Under the pieces are notes generated by a model. That model had not been told where the DNA came from, made no database searches, and saw only the letters and a program-made list of their open reading frames with translations. From assembly GCA_944323445.1 (NCBI GenBank), contig CALUSM010000005.1, positions 1 to 64,000 of the forward strand: 64,000 bases of DNA, read 5' to 3'. Both the position numbers and the translations under genes were made by a program. Positions 37,193-44,863 of this stretch are shown here, piece after piece; position 1 is the stretch's first letter, and each line of letters begins with the position of its first letter. The DNA is from an uncultured Bacteroidales bacterium (lineage in GTDB: Bacteria; Bacteroidota; Bacteroidia; Bacteroidales; UBA932).

Positions 37193-38083
37193 ATGATGAA
37201 ACGAATCATTTTAATTTGTGTTCTGGCTGTATCGGCATTGTTTGCCTTACATGCGCAGGATGTGGTCAAAGGTAAGGTCGTGGACAAGCACGGCAATCCT
37301 GTTCCCGGAGTGAAGATAGAGACCAATGACGGCAAGGAATTCACATTGTCCGGTCTTGACGGTACATTCTCCCTTAGCCCGGGTATCACTTACGGTGATG
37401 CCTATGCCAGGTACGGAGGTTTCAAATCCGTATCTTCCAGAATATATCAGGATATGACAATCGTCATGCGTCCGGAGACATGGTGGAACCGTGAACCCTA
37501 TAAGAAAGACTGGTTCATCTTGCTGGAGTCTGCTTTCCGTTTCTCTCCAGGCACATCCAACACACCTTCTCTCGGATTGATGTTTGGTCAGGTCAAGCGT
37601 TGGGGGTGGTACGTAAAGGGTACTGTGTGGCTGAAAGGAAAATCTGACCTCGAGGCATCACAGTATGTGGATTTCAATGATGAGAAGGTTCCTATACATC
37701 AATGGTTGACAACGGGGAAAGTCAGACGCAGCACATCTGCTTTGACTGCCGGTGCCGTAGCGCGTCTGGGCTGTGCCCTGCATTTGTATTTCGGCGCAGG
37801 TATGGCATTGCTTCAAGATCAGTATCAGTTGGTGGATAACAGATGGATAGCATTGTCTCCATCCGATTATGCGGTTTTCGGTGACGTTGCTCCCAAGGAG
37901 GAGCTGACAGCAGACAGAAGCAGTACTTTTGATTTAGTATGGGACATAGGTCTTATGCTTAATATGGATATTCTTACTCTCAGCGTAGGTGCTTCGTGGC
38001 TGTTTGCTACGGGTATTGCAGGACAGTCCGGCCCCAAAGACTCTGCATGCATGCTGAATATAGGTATAGGTGTTAACTTTTAA
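37193..38083 (+). CDS. Outer-membrane-barrel-like protein with CarboxypepD_reg-like domain
   Basis: A 296-residue exported protein: signal peptide (to about LHAQ, residue 22), a CarboxypepD_reg-like beta domain beginning VVKGKVVDKHGNPVPGVKIE (about 24-95), then about 190 residues of amphipathic beta strands with aromatic girdle residues (WGWYVKGTVWLKG, ending LNIGIGVNF). A final Phe is typical of outer membrane barrels. It is the third gene of the WD40-caspase operon (16 bp after the caspase gene, 12 bp before the lipoprotein). It may anchor the complex at the outer membrane, which is inference. Confidence 0.7.
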   Translation: MMKRIILICVLAVSALFALHAQDVVKGKVVDKHGNPVPGVKIETNDGKEFTLSGLDGTFSLSPGITYGDAYARYGGFKSVSSRIYQDMTIVMRPETWWNREPYKKDWFILLESAFRFSPGTSNTPSLGLMFGQVKRWGWYVKGTVWLKGKSDLEASQYVDFNDEKVPIHQWLTTGKVRRSTSALTAGAVARLGCALHLYFGAGMALLQDQYQLVDNRWIALSPSDYAVFGDVAPKEELTADRSSTFDLVWDIGLMLNMDILTLSVGASWLFATGIAGQSGPKDSACMLNIGIGVNF

Positions 38084-38095
38084 ATCCAAACAATC

Positions 38096-39208
38096 ATGAG
38101 AATACGAATATTTACGGCGTTTGCGTTCATAGCATCTCTTGCAATGATGTACAGCTGCTCCAGTGGGGGAGAATATTTTCTGCCGGAGGACAAGCAAGCT
38201 GCGGTAGTCACTCTTGATGCAGCAGATATAAGTGTTAGTTCAGCAATTCTTTATGGTGTATACAGGATGGCGGGACCGAGTGCTGCGGACAGATATTTTG
38301 AATTTTCATCCTCGCCTGATTTTCCTGAGGAAACGACAGAACAGTATTCTGCCCGCCACTCATCTCCCGATAGCAGGTATCCTGAATATGATACGGAGGA
38401 TGGAAATTGGAAATTTCAGAAGTATGGGGTATATGACTTGGAACCCAGTACCACCTATTATTACCGTTTAATCATTGCAGACGGAACAGTTGAGCTTATA
38501 GGCGGGACGAAGCAGTTCACAACTGCAGACAGGGAAACCTCCAGGCTTGAGTTTTATGGGGAGACAACGGGCACTGACAAATACAGATTTCAGATAGATG
38601 CTTATGGAGGTGATGTGATAGGATTTGATTTCCGGATTATAAATTGGGACAGCAGTTATGGGGTACCGGTGATAGCAGTAGAGTGGAGTGTTGATTGGAT
38701 ATCCAATCCTGGATATGTATTTTTTGATACAGATGAAGAGCATGGAATAGTATCCGGCCAATTGCAGTTGGGTATAATCCCGAATGAATCCGGTATTGAG
38801 CGTGACTGTATTGTACGCCTTACTTTACTTGATCAGGATGTGGAAATCCATCTTGTCCAAGAAGCATTAGAGCCTCATCTGATTTTCCCTGAAGGTTACG
38901 AATACCAGATTGAAGCATCCGGGGGCGAGTATTATTCATTTATCCCGTTCAGGATTGAAAATTACGGCTATGAATGCTATATGAATAATGGTGATCCGGG
39001 ACTGCGATTTGAAAGCGACAGCAGCTGGCTCTCCGAAGTGACGTATGGATACCTGGAGTATAATACATATAATTGTACCGGATATATAAATTTTGTAGCA
39101 GAACCCAATACTGCTGCATTGGAACGTGAGTGTTATGTTACGGTTCGTTTTCGGGATGACTATCATTACATTAATATTGTGCAGTCAGCAGGAGAACCTG
39201 GGACTTGA
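38096..39208 (+). CDS. BACON/FN3-type lipoprotein, C-terminally truncated
   Basis: A 370-residue lipoprotein (lipobox MMYSCSS, Cys about 20). An FN3-like domain (about 35-150, ending TTYYYRLIIADGT) is followed by two BACON-like repeats that end with the motifs IHLVQEA and INIVQSA, typical of surface proteins in Bacteroidales. The frame ends at a TGA, but homologous coding sequence for a Fib_succ_major-type domain continues downstream in another frame, so the original protein was longer. Truncation may leave a partly functional protein. It is the last gene of the WD40-caspase operon and probably faces the cell exterior. Confidence 0.7.
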   Translation: MRIRIFTAFAFIASLAMMYSCSSGGEYFLPEDKQAAVVTLDAADISVSSAILYGVYRMAGPSAADRYFEFSSSPDFPEETTEQYSARHSSPDSRYPEYDTEDGNWKFQKYGVYDLEPSTTYYYRLIIADGTVELIGGTKQFTTADRETSRLEFYGETTGTDKYRFQIDAYGGDVIGFDFRIINWDSSYGVPVIAVEWSVDWISNPGYVFFDTDEEHGIVSGQLQLGIIPNESGIERDCIVRLTLLDQDVEIHLVQEALEPHLIFPEGYEYQIEASGGEYYSFIPFRIENYGYECYMNNGDPGLRFESDSSWLSEVTYGYLEYNTYNCTGYINFVAEPNTAALERECYVTVRFRDDYHYINIVQSAGEPGT

Positions 39209-39618
39209 CAGGCCAGTTAAATGGATATGAGTGAGTAGACCTTGGACTCAGTGTCCGTTGGGCGATTTGTAATGTAGGTGCAGCAGAGCCGTCAGATTAC
39301 TGTGGTTATTATGCATGGGGTGAAACAGAAACAGAATATCTGCCGGAGAACAGTGTTGCTTGGTAACAGAATATGGGTGATATCTCAGGGGATTCCCGAT
39401 ACGATGCTGCTGCAGCCAGTTGGGGCGATGGATGGCGTTTGCCTTCAAGTGATGAGTTAAAAGAATTGGCCGATGAGTGTACATGGGTATGGATGACAGA
39501 AAATGGTCATGGCGGTTTTAAAGTGACAGGTCCTAATGGTGTAAGTATTTTTCTGCCAGCTAGCAGATATAAGTTATTTGATTTCGGATTAAGTATAAGA
39601 CCTGTCGCAGATAAATAA
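39209..39618 (+). pseudogene. Decayed Fib_succ_major-type domain
   Basis: Shifted relative to the lipoprotein before it, the frame reads LTGQLNGYE-stop-VDLGLSVRWAICNVGA, then YYAWGETETEY, a second stop, and SWGDGWRLPSSDELKELA through SIRPVADK. This is the order of the Fibrobacter succinogenes major domain common in Bacteroidales, but with a frameshift, a TGA and a TAA, and a deletion of the tract that usually precedes RSVRPV. It is the broken C-terminal part of the preceding lipoprotein. The piece from 39373 could still be read as an 81-residue frame. Confidence 0.7.
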
Positions 39619-39642
39619 AAAGGTGTGGAACCGGCAATGTCT

Positions 39643-39786
39643 GAGCGAAGGTTGTGGTAAAACCCGTAAACAAACACACACGCAGTTCCACACCCGTAAT
39701 TGTCGAAACGAATGCAGAGTGTGCGTGTGTGCTTGTTTACTGAAAATTACCACATTCTCGCTCCAAGTATTACCGCACCGGACACT
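39643..39786. repeat. Right repeat: long imperfect palindrome, inverted copy of 32353-32405
   Basis: Two related arms face each other here: 39643-39681 (gagcga, tgtggta, gtaaacaa) and 39725-39763 (ttgtttac, taccaca, tcgctc). The second arm, extended to 39786, is the inverted copy of 32353-32405. A separate perfect 10-bp inverted repeat ggtgtggaac/gttccacacc lies at 39622-39631 and 39685-39694, and a hairpin ggacac/gtgtcc begins at 39779. The whole 39619-39842 stretch holds no gene. Confidence 0.7.
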
Positions 39787-39842
39787 CGTTGTGTCCTACT
39801 CTATAATGCAAACATAGTGAAAAATTACTAAAAACGTAAAAT

Positions 39843-40882
39843 ATGCATTGGAATATACTTAAAATAGGTGCCGTTCAGTTTTTCCTGGTGGTGTCCTCCT
39901 TGCTTGCGGCGGCTGCTTCGTCGGTGAAGCTTCCCGAGTGGGCGGTGAACTTGAAGGACGGCGAGTATCTCGGGGTGTCCTTTCCCGGTGGCGGGCAGCG
40001 GCAGGCGGAGGTGATGGCGCTGATGGCTATGTGCAAGGTGGAGTATGTTCATAGCGGATTTAGAATAGTTGTTAACAGACAGATTAGCTATGATGTCAAG
40101 AATGTGGAACTCCTTTCTAGCGGAGAGACAGTCGTAATACTGACTGATGGAGAGAGTGTTTCCCGTAGAGTCAGAATGGTAAAAGAATTTTATAGGATGT
40201 ATTGTGGTGATGATCCTTCCAATTTTACTGCCAAAGGTGAATTGATCATGACTGTCGACGAAGAGTGTGAGTTGCATATGAGCACTTACAAGATAGATGG
40301 TAATTATAATTTGGCATGTAGGTGGACTGACTACAGAGAAATGGATTCTGGAGTGTGGATACATGATGATGAGAAAGGGACAGTTAATCAGAATCTATGC
40401 TTATTAACGAAGTGGAGCAGGCAGGTCTGCTGCCTCTTGCCTCTATTTCGTTCCAGAAAGACAAGCAGGTCTTTTCGTTCATGGCACCAGTTTATTCCGC
40501 ATGGAGGGACAGGATAGTGAGAAGAGCCTTGAACGATCTGACGCCTGGAGAAGTCGATGAGGCAAAGTATATCGATAGTCTGACTACTGCCTTGAGGCAG
40601 TATTATATCCGGTCAGTGTCTGCGGGTATCCAGGACAAGAACAGGCAGTCAATCCTTTATTATAACTCGGAAAAAGAAATGTTCTTGATACGGGACGCAC
40701 ACTTCGGATATGTCTTTGTTCCGGTCTTGGAGGAAGACCATGGAGTATTTGAGAAGCAGTTTGATTCCATGAAGCGAGAGTACGAATACGATATAGCCGA
40801 TGACAGGCTGGCCCTTGTCAGTGTTGCATATACCACGACAGATGGACAGACCTATCGAAGCTCGGATGTCTCGGGCAGTTAA
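39843..40882 (+). pseudogene. Frameshifted, truncated paralogue of the second caspase gene
   Basis: Two overlapping frames, 39843-40517 and 40397-40882, together match the first 400 residues of the intact caspase protein encoded at 41376. The first gives the signal peptide and the LPEWAVNL...GEYLGVS and GGGQRQAEVMALM region. The second continues with the part equivalent to MLVSKAMERG and the shared domain, ending near the DDRLALVSV segment. A one-base indel near 40390 causes the shift, and the caspase domain is missing altogether. The first 150 bp are GC-rich and closely match the intact gene, the next 350 bp are AT-rich, which hints at recombination. If read at all it would make a catalytically dead fragment. 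Confidence 0.8.
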
Positions 40883-41059
40883 TCCTTAATACGAAAATTA
40901 TGTTTTGCAGCGGCTATAAATGTCAGTCTGTTTTCTCGTTTTGAACGTAAGCTGATGTTTTATAAATGATTATCCGTAAAGATACCCCTGAATCCTTCAC
41001 GTTGCTTTTTAGTTGAGTTGTATGCGTTTGAATATAAGTGTTTTTATAAGGGTTGGACC

Positions 41060-41240
41060 GGATGAATGGCGGTTGAGCGGCAGCCATAAGGATCTGCACT
41101 GACAATGCAGCAGACCGAAAGTCTCTAAACCGACTAGTTGAGAAGACGCCTCAGTTACGGGGCGGAGTGAGCTACTGCAAGGGCCTTAGGCGGATGAGGC
41201 CAGCCACGAAGCGGTCAGAGAGTCCGGCCGGCGCTAATCA
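41060..41240 (+). ncRNA. Candidate structured RNA upstream of the second caspase gene
   Basis: A GC-rich block inside a 490-bp gene-free stretch (40883-41375) contains five successive local hairpins: atggc/gccat (41066-41087), ctgca/tgcag (41094-41110), agac/gtct (41112-41124), cgcctc/ggggcg (41147-41164) and ggcct/aggcc (41182-41201). A promoter-like TATCTTTG follows at 41246. No known RNA family was recognised and the strand is uncertain. Confidence 0.3.
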
Positions 41241-41348
41241 GGGTGTATCTTTGCGGGTGACTTTACTACAGACTCAGACTGAAAGAGGATGGACATAAAG
41301 TAATCAAAGATTGTGGGCCGGTCTGCTCGACTATTCAGATTAAACAGC

Positions 41349-41356
41349 TATATTTG
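41349..41356 (+). promoter_or_regulatory. Promoter -7 box of the second caspase gene
   Basis: TATATTTG lies 19 bp before the ATG at 41376 and is preceded by gattaaac, as at the nitroreductase promoter. It makes an upstream ATG at 41313 untenable. Confidence 0.6.
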
Positions 41357-41375
41357 CGATATCTATCTAAACACA

Positions 41376-43442
41376 ATGATTATGCTTTACAGACACTGTT
41401 TGTTGTTTATATTTTTCAGCCTAGCCGCCGTGCTGTCCTATGCTGAGCCGGTGAGGGTGCCTGACTGGGCGGTGAATTTGGGCGAGGGAGAGTATCTTGG
41501 AGTGTCCCTGCCGGGCGGCGGCCAGCGGCAGGCAGAGGTGATGGCGCTGATGGGAATGTGCCAGCAGCGGATGCTGTTCTGCGGCAGCAGTGCTGTATTT
41601 GAGGATTCGGTAAGTTACGATGTGAGAAAGGTCGGGCTTCTGACCAGCGGAGAGACAGTCGTGCTGATATCGTCCGGCAATTCGAGGACTGATTATGTGA
41701 GGGTGACCATCAGTCATCCGTTCTATACTTTCCCGACGTATGAGACATCCCGGTTCGAGGCGGATATACAGGTGGAAGGGGAGTGCGGAATGCTGGTGCT
41801 GGCTTCCTATTCCTCCAAGTCGGGAAACAACCTCGGAGTCATGTGGCAGGATGTGCCTTCTGGCGGAAGGATGATGTGGAAGCGTCTGAGTGACGGAGAA
41901 CTGGGCTATGTCGGTTATTCTGCGGAAGATGAGTACGGCCCTTATGCTGCCGTGCCGGCTGATTTGTCCGGCGGCTATGATTTTTCCCTGGAGATGGATA
42001 CGGACGGTCTGTATCTGTCTGAGTGCATGCTGGTGTCCAAGGCGATGGAGCGCGGATTGTTCGTACTGTCCTCTGTCTCGTTCGCAGACGGCAGGCTGAC
42101 GTTGTATTCCAGGATTCCTCCGTTCAGTGTATGGGCTAAGGACGCGGTCGAGAGGAAAGTCGGAGCATGGCAGAAAAAGGGTAAATATGAGAAGAGTGCA
42201 GATTATGTGAAGAGGGTCAACAATGATACCAGGCAGCAGCTTGTGGATTCGCTGGTGGCTGAGGGCAGGACCTGGTACCTGAGAGGGGCGTATTACGGAA
42301 TGGAGACAGAGCAGTCCATCGTGAACTATGATGCTGACAATGAAGTGTTCCTGATCCGTGATTCGAGGTTCGGGGATCTGCTTCTGGGGATTCCGATAGA
42401 TGCGGCTCCGGAATTTGAAGATCAGTTCGGCCTGATAGAGAAAATCGGGGAATATGATATTGTGGGAGATACCATTGCTCTTGTCGGAATGACTTACCGG
42501 ATGGATGACGGGACGATGTATTATTTCAGCGATACCGAGGCCCTGAGGTATGCTGAAGTCACGGTTGACTACAATTTTGACCCTATAGAGATTTCCGCAG
42601 AGCCGGTCGGCCCGGTGGAGGACCGTCAGCTGATAACGGAGGGCAGTCTTTCTGTAGGCAAGTCCGATGTGGATACGGATATTCCGGTTACCGGCCGCAA
42701 GTCCGGGAATACATTTGCCGTCATTATCGCGAACGAGAATTATGATACTGAGTCCCTTGTGAACTATGCCCTCAACGATGGCAATACGTTCCGGCAATAC
42801 TGCATAAAGACGCTGGGTATTCCTGAGACCAACATCAGCCTCGTTCAGGATGCTACTCTCAACAATATCCGGGCGCAGGTGGACATGCTGGCCAATATCG
42901 GGAATGCTTACGGCGGAGAAGCCAGGCTGATATTCTATTATGCAGGTCACGGTATTCCGGACGAGTCTTCAAAGGACGCTTATCTGCTGCCAGTTGACGG
43001 ATACGGCAACAATACGGCGACAGGATACAGGCTCAGTGAGCTCTATTCGCAGCTTTCTGCGATTCCCGCCTCTTCGGTACTGGTCTTCATGGACGCCTGT
43101 TTCTCAGGCGCTGACCGGGATGACCGGATGTTGTCGGATGCCAGGGGTATAGCGTTGAAAGTCAAGTCAGAGGTGCCTCAGGGCAGGATGGTGGTCTTTT
43201 CGGCGGCGCAGGGTGATCAGACAGCTCTCGGGTACGATGAGAAAGGTCACGGGATGTTTACCTATTACCTGTTGAAAAAACTTCAGGAGTCCCGTGGAGA
43301 AGTGACATTGGGCGAACTGGGAGACTACGTGACCGATGCGGTCCGCAAACTGTCCTCCACTCCGGCGTACAACAAGCCTCAGGTACCTGAGATTTCCGCA
43401 GGAGAGAGTCTTGGAGAGGTATGGCGGGACATAGAGCTGTAA
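41376..43442 (+). CDS. Exported caspase-like (C14) protease with LPP20-like N terminus
   Basis: A 688-residue protein. The start at 41376 (or 41382) gives a signal peptide MLYRHCLLFIFFSLAAVLSYA. Residues about 28-110 contain PDWAVNL, GEYLGVS and QRQAEVMALMGMC, a pattern like the LPP20/surface-antigen domain. The shared domain with the WD40 and TPR-caspase proteins lies at about 247-398, and the caspase fold at about 440-680 with His525 in YYAGHGIPDE and Cys575 in FMDACFSGA. It is a close paralogue of the TPR-caspase in its C-terminal half but replaces the TPRs. A broken copy lies immediately upstream. It should act in the periplasm or on the surface. Confidence 0.87.
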   Translation: MIMLYRHCLLFIFFSLAAVLSYAEPVRVPDWAVNLGEGEYLGVSLPGGGQRQAEVMALMGMCQQRMLFCGSSAVFEDSVSYDVRKVGLLTSGETVVLISSGNSRTDYVRVTISHPFYTFPTYETSRFEADIQVEGECGMLVLASYSSKSGNNLGVMWQDVPSGGRMMWKRLSDGELGYVGYSAEDEYGPYAAVPADLSGGYDFSLEMDTDGLYLSECMLVSKAMERGLFVLSSVSFADGRLTLYSRIPPFSVWAKDAVERKVGAWQKKGKYEKSADYVKRVNNDTRQQLVDSLVAEGRTWYLRGAYYGMETEQSIVNYDADNEVFLIRDSRFGDLLLGIPIDAAPEFEDQFGLIEKIGEYDIVGDTIALVGMTYRMDDGTMYYFSDTEALRYAEVTVDYNFDPIEISAEPVGPVEDRQLITEGSLSVGKSDVDTDIPVTGRKSGNTFAVIIANENYDTESLVNYALNDGNTFRQYCIKTLGIPETNISLVQDATLNNIRAQVDMLANIGNAYGGEARLIFYYAGHGIPDESSKDAYLLPVDGYGNNTATGYRLSELYSQLSAIPASSVLVFMDACFSGADRDDRMLSDARGIALKVKSEVPQGRMVVFSAAQGDQTALGYDEKGHGMFTYYLLKKLQESRGEVTLGELGDYVTDAVRKLSSTPAYNKPQVPEISAGESLGEVWRDIEL

Positions 43443-43464
43443 TGCCAGGGCTGCTTTTTTCAGA

Positions 43465-43500
43465 GAAAACGCACCTTTTCGGATTAAACGTATATATTTG
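43465..43500 (+). promoter_or_regulatory. Promoter of the nitroreductase gene, shared motif
   Basis: gaaaacgcacctttt starts at 43465, followed by cggattaaacg and the box TATATTTG at 43493-43500. It is nearly the same promoter as at 30899-30935. Confidence 0.65.
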
Positions 43501-43521
43501 CAGCGGAAAATTTAACGTGAT

Positions 43522-44052
43522 ATGAAAAAGAATGAAGTACTTGAGTGCCTGAAAACCAGGCGGAGCATCAGGGCTTTCGACTCTGAGAAGGTGCCCTCGA
43601 AGGAGATTGTGACCAGGGTGGCCGAGGCGGGGACATACGCGCCGACCGGTATGGGCAAGCAGTCGCCGGTGATAGTGGCGGTGATGGACCGCGCTGTGAG
43701 AGACCGGCTCTCGAAGATGAATGCAAATGTGCTGGGATCGGCCTCCGACCCGTTCTACGGAGCACCGGTGGTGCTGGTGGTCCTGGCAGACCGCAGCCGT
43801 CCGACCTACATGTACGACGGCTCACTGGTGATGGGCAATCTGCTCAATGCCGCCCACGCTCTCGGCTTGGGAAGCTGCTGGATTCACCGCGCCAGGGAGG
43901 TGTTTGCTTCCTCCGAGGGTCAGGAGCTTCTGAAGCAGTGGGGCATCGAGGGAGACTACGAGGGCATAGGCCATTGCGTCCTCGGCTATCCTGTGGACAG
44001 CAAGGAGCCTGTGGCGGCACCGCGCAAGGCCGACTACGTCCGCTTCGTCTGA
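43522..44052 (+). CDS. Nitroreductase family protein
   Basis: A 176-residue FMN-dependent nitroreductase-fold protein. The family's N-terminal RRSIRAFDSEKVP is present, with its FMN phosphate-binding arginines, then APTGMGKQSP and the C-terminal region GLGSCWIHRA. It is slightly short but within range for the Bacteroidota subfamily. It would reduce nitro compounds, quinones or flavins with NAD(P)H in the cytoplasm; the physiological substrate is unknown. It has its own promoter and lies 12 bp before a methyltransferase gene, so the two are probably cotranscribed. Confidence 0.9.
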   Translation: MKKNEVLECLKTRRSIRAFDSEKVPSKEIVTRVAEAGTYAPTGMGKQSPVIVAVMDRAVRDRLSKMNANVLGSASDPFYGAPVVLVVLADRSRPTYMYDGSLVMGNLLNAAHALGLGSCWIHRAREVFASSEGQELLKQWGIEGDYEGIGHCVLGYPVDSKEPVAAPRKADYVRFV

Positions 44053-44064
44053 TTTATAGAAATC

Positions 44065-44832
44065 ATGGCCCGGGACAGAAAACAGTATTTCGACCAGCTG
44101 GCCGCTACGAGCCGAAAGTACTACATTCCCTATCTGTCTGAATACATGAGGATAGGCGAGGGAATAAATGTGCTGGAGATCGGCTGCGGGGAGGGAGGCA
44201 ACCTGCTGCCTTTCGCCGAGGCCGGCTGCTCCGTGCTAGGAGTGGATCTGTCCGGGGATAAAATAAGGGCCGCAGAGCAGTTTTTCGCCGGGGCAGGGGT
44301 GCAGGGGCGCTTTCTGGCCTCGGATATTTTTGCGGTTAAGGAACTGGAGGGGCAGTTTGACCTGATTCTCTGCCACGACGTCATCGAGCATATCGGGGAT
44401 AAGGAGGAGTTCATGCGCCGCGTGCGGGCGTATCTGAAACCCGGCACCGGACTTGCCTTCATCGCCTTCCCTGCCTGGCAGATGCCTTTCGGAGGCCACC
44501 AGCAGATGTGCACCAACCGCCGGCTGGCTCGCCTTCCGTATTTTCACCTGCTGCCCGCCGGGATATACCGCCGGATATTGGAGCGGGGCGGAGAGAGTCC
44601 CGCCGCCGTTGCCGAGTTTTTGGAAATCAAACGTACAGCCACTCCGATTGAGCTCTTCGAGCGCCTGCTGCGCCGCTCCGGCCTGCAGAAGATTGACCGC
44701 CGCCTCTGGCTGATCAACCCGCATTACGAGGCTAAGTTCGGTCTCAGACCCCGCCGCCTCCCACGTCTGATGGGCGGCATCCCTTGGCTGCGCAATTTCT
44801 ACACTACTTCCTGTTTCTATCTGTTGAAGTAG
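44065..44832 (+). CDS. SAM-dependent methyltransferase, class I
   Basis: A 255-residue Rossmann-fold methyltransferase. Motif I VLEIGCGEGG (36-45) binds SAM, the acidic end of strand 2 is GVDLSG, and the post-I segment is FDLILCHDVIEHI, as in UbiG/Methyltransf_11 proteins. The C-terminal 110 residues, with HQQMCTNRRLARLPYFHLLP, are specific to this subfamily and may hold substrate determinants. The substrate cannot be told from sequence; glycan or lipid targets are possible. It follows the nitroreductase closely. Confidence 0.85.
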   Translation: MARDRKQYFDQLAATSRKYYIPYLSEYMRIGEGINVLEIGCGEGGNLLPFAEAGCSVLGVDLSGDKIRAAEQFFAGAGVQGRFLASDIFAVKELEGQFDLILCHDVIEHIGDKEEFMRRVRAYLKPGTGLAFIAFPAWQMPFGGHQQMCTNRRLARLPYFHLLPAGIYRRILERGGESPAAVAEFLEIKRTATPIELFERLLRRSGLQKIDRRLWLINPHYEAKFGLRPRRLPRLMGGIPWLRNFYTTSCFYLLK

Positions 44833-44834
44833 GC

Positions 44835-44842
44835 TATATTTG
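44835..44842 (+). promoter_or_regulatory. Promoter -7 box of the H/C-dyad lipoprotein gene
   Basis: TATATTTG 21 bp before the ATG at 44864, just after the methyltransferase stop codon. Confidence 0.5.
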
Positions 44843-44863
44843 TGAAAATTTTGCATTGATGCT

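Noticed and set aside
41060-41240. Possible tRNA or group II intron domain in the hairpin-rich block
   Set aside because: No T-arm consensus, no CCA end and no intron domain V-like sequence could be found.
41421-42950. Minus-strand frame of 509 codons opposite the second caspase gene
   Set aside because: It mirrors the coding strand's codon pattern, has no recognisable domain, and the caspase motifs are on the plus strand.
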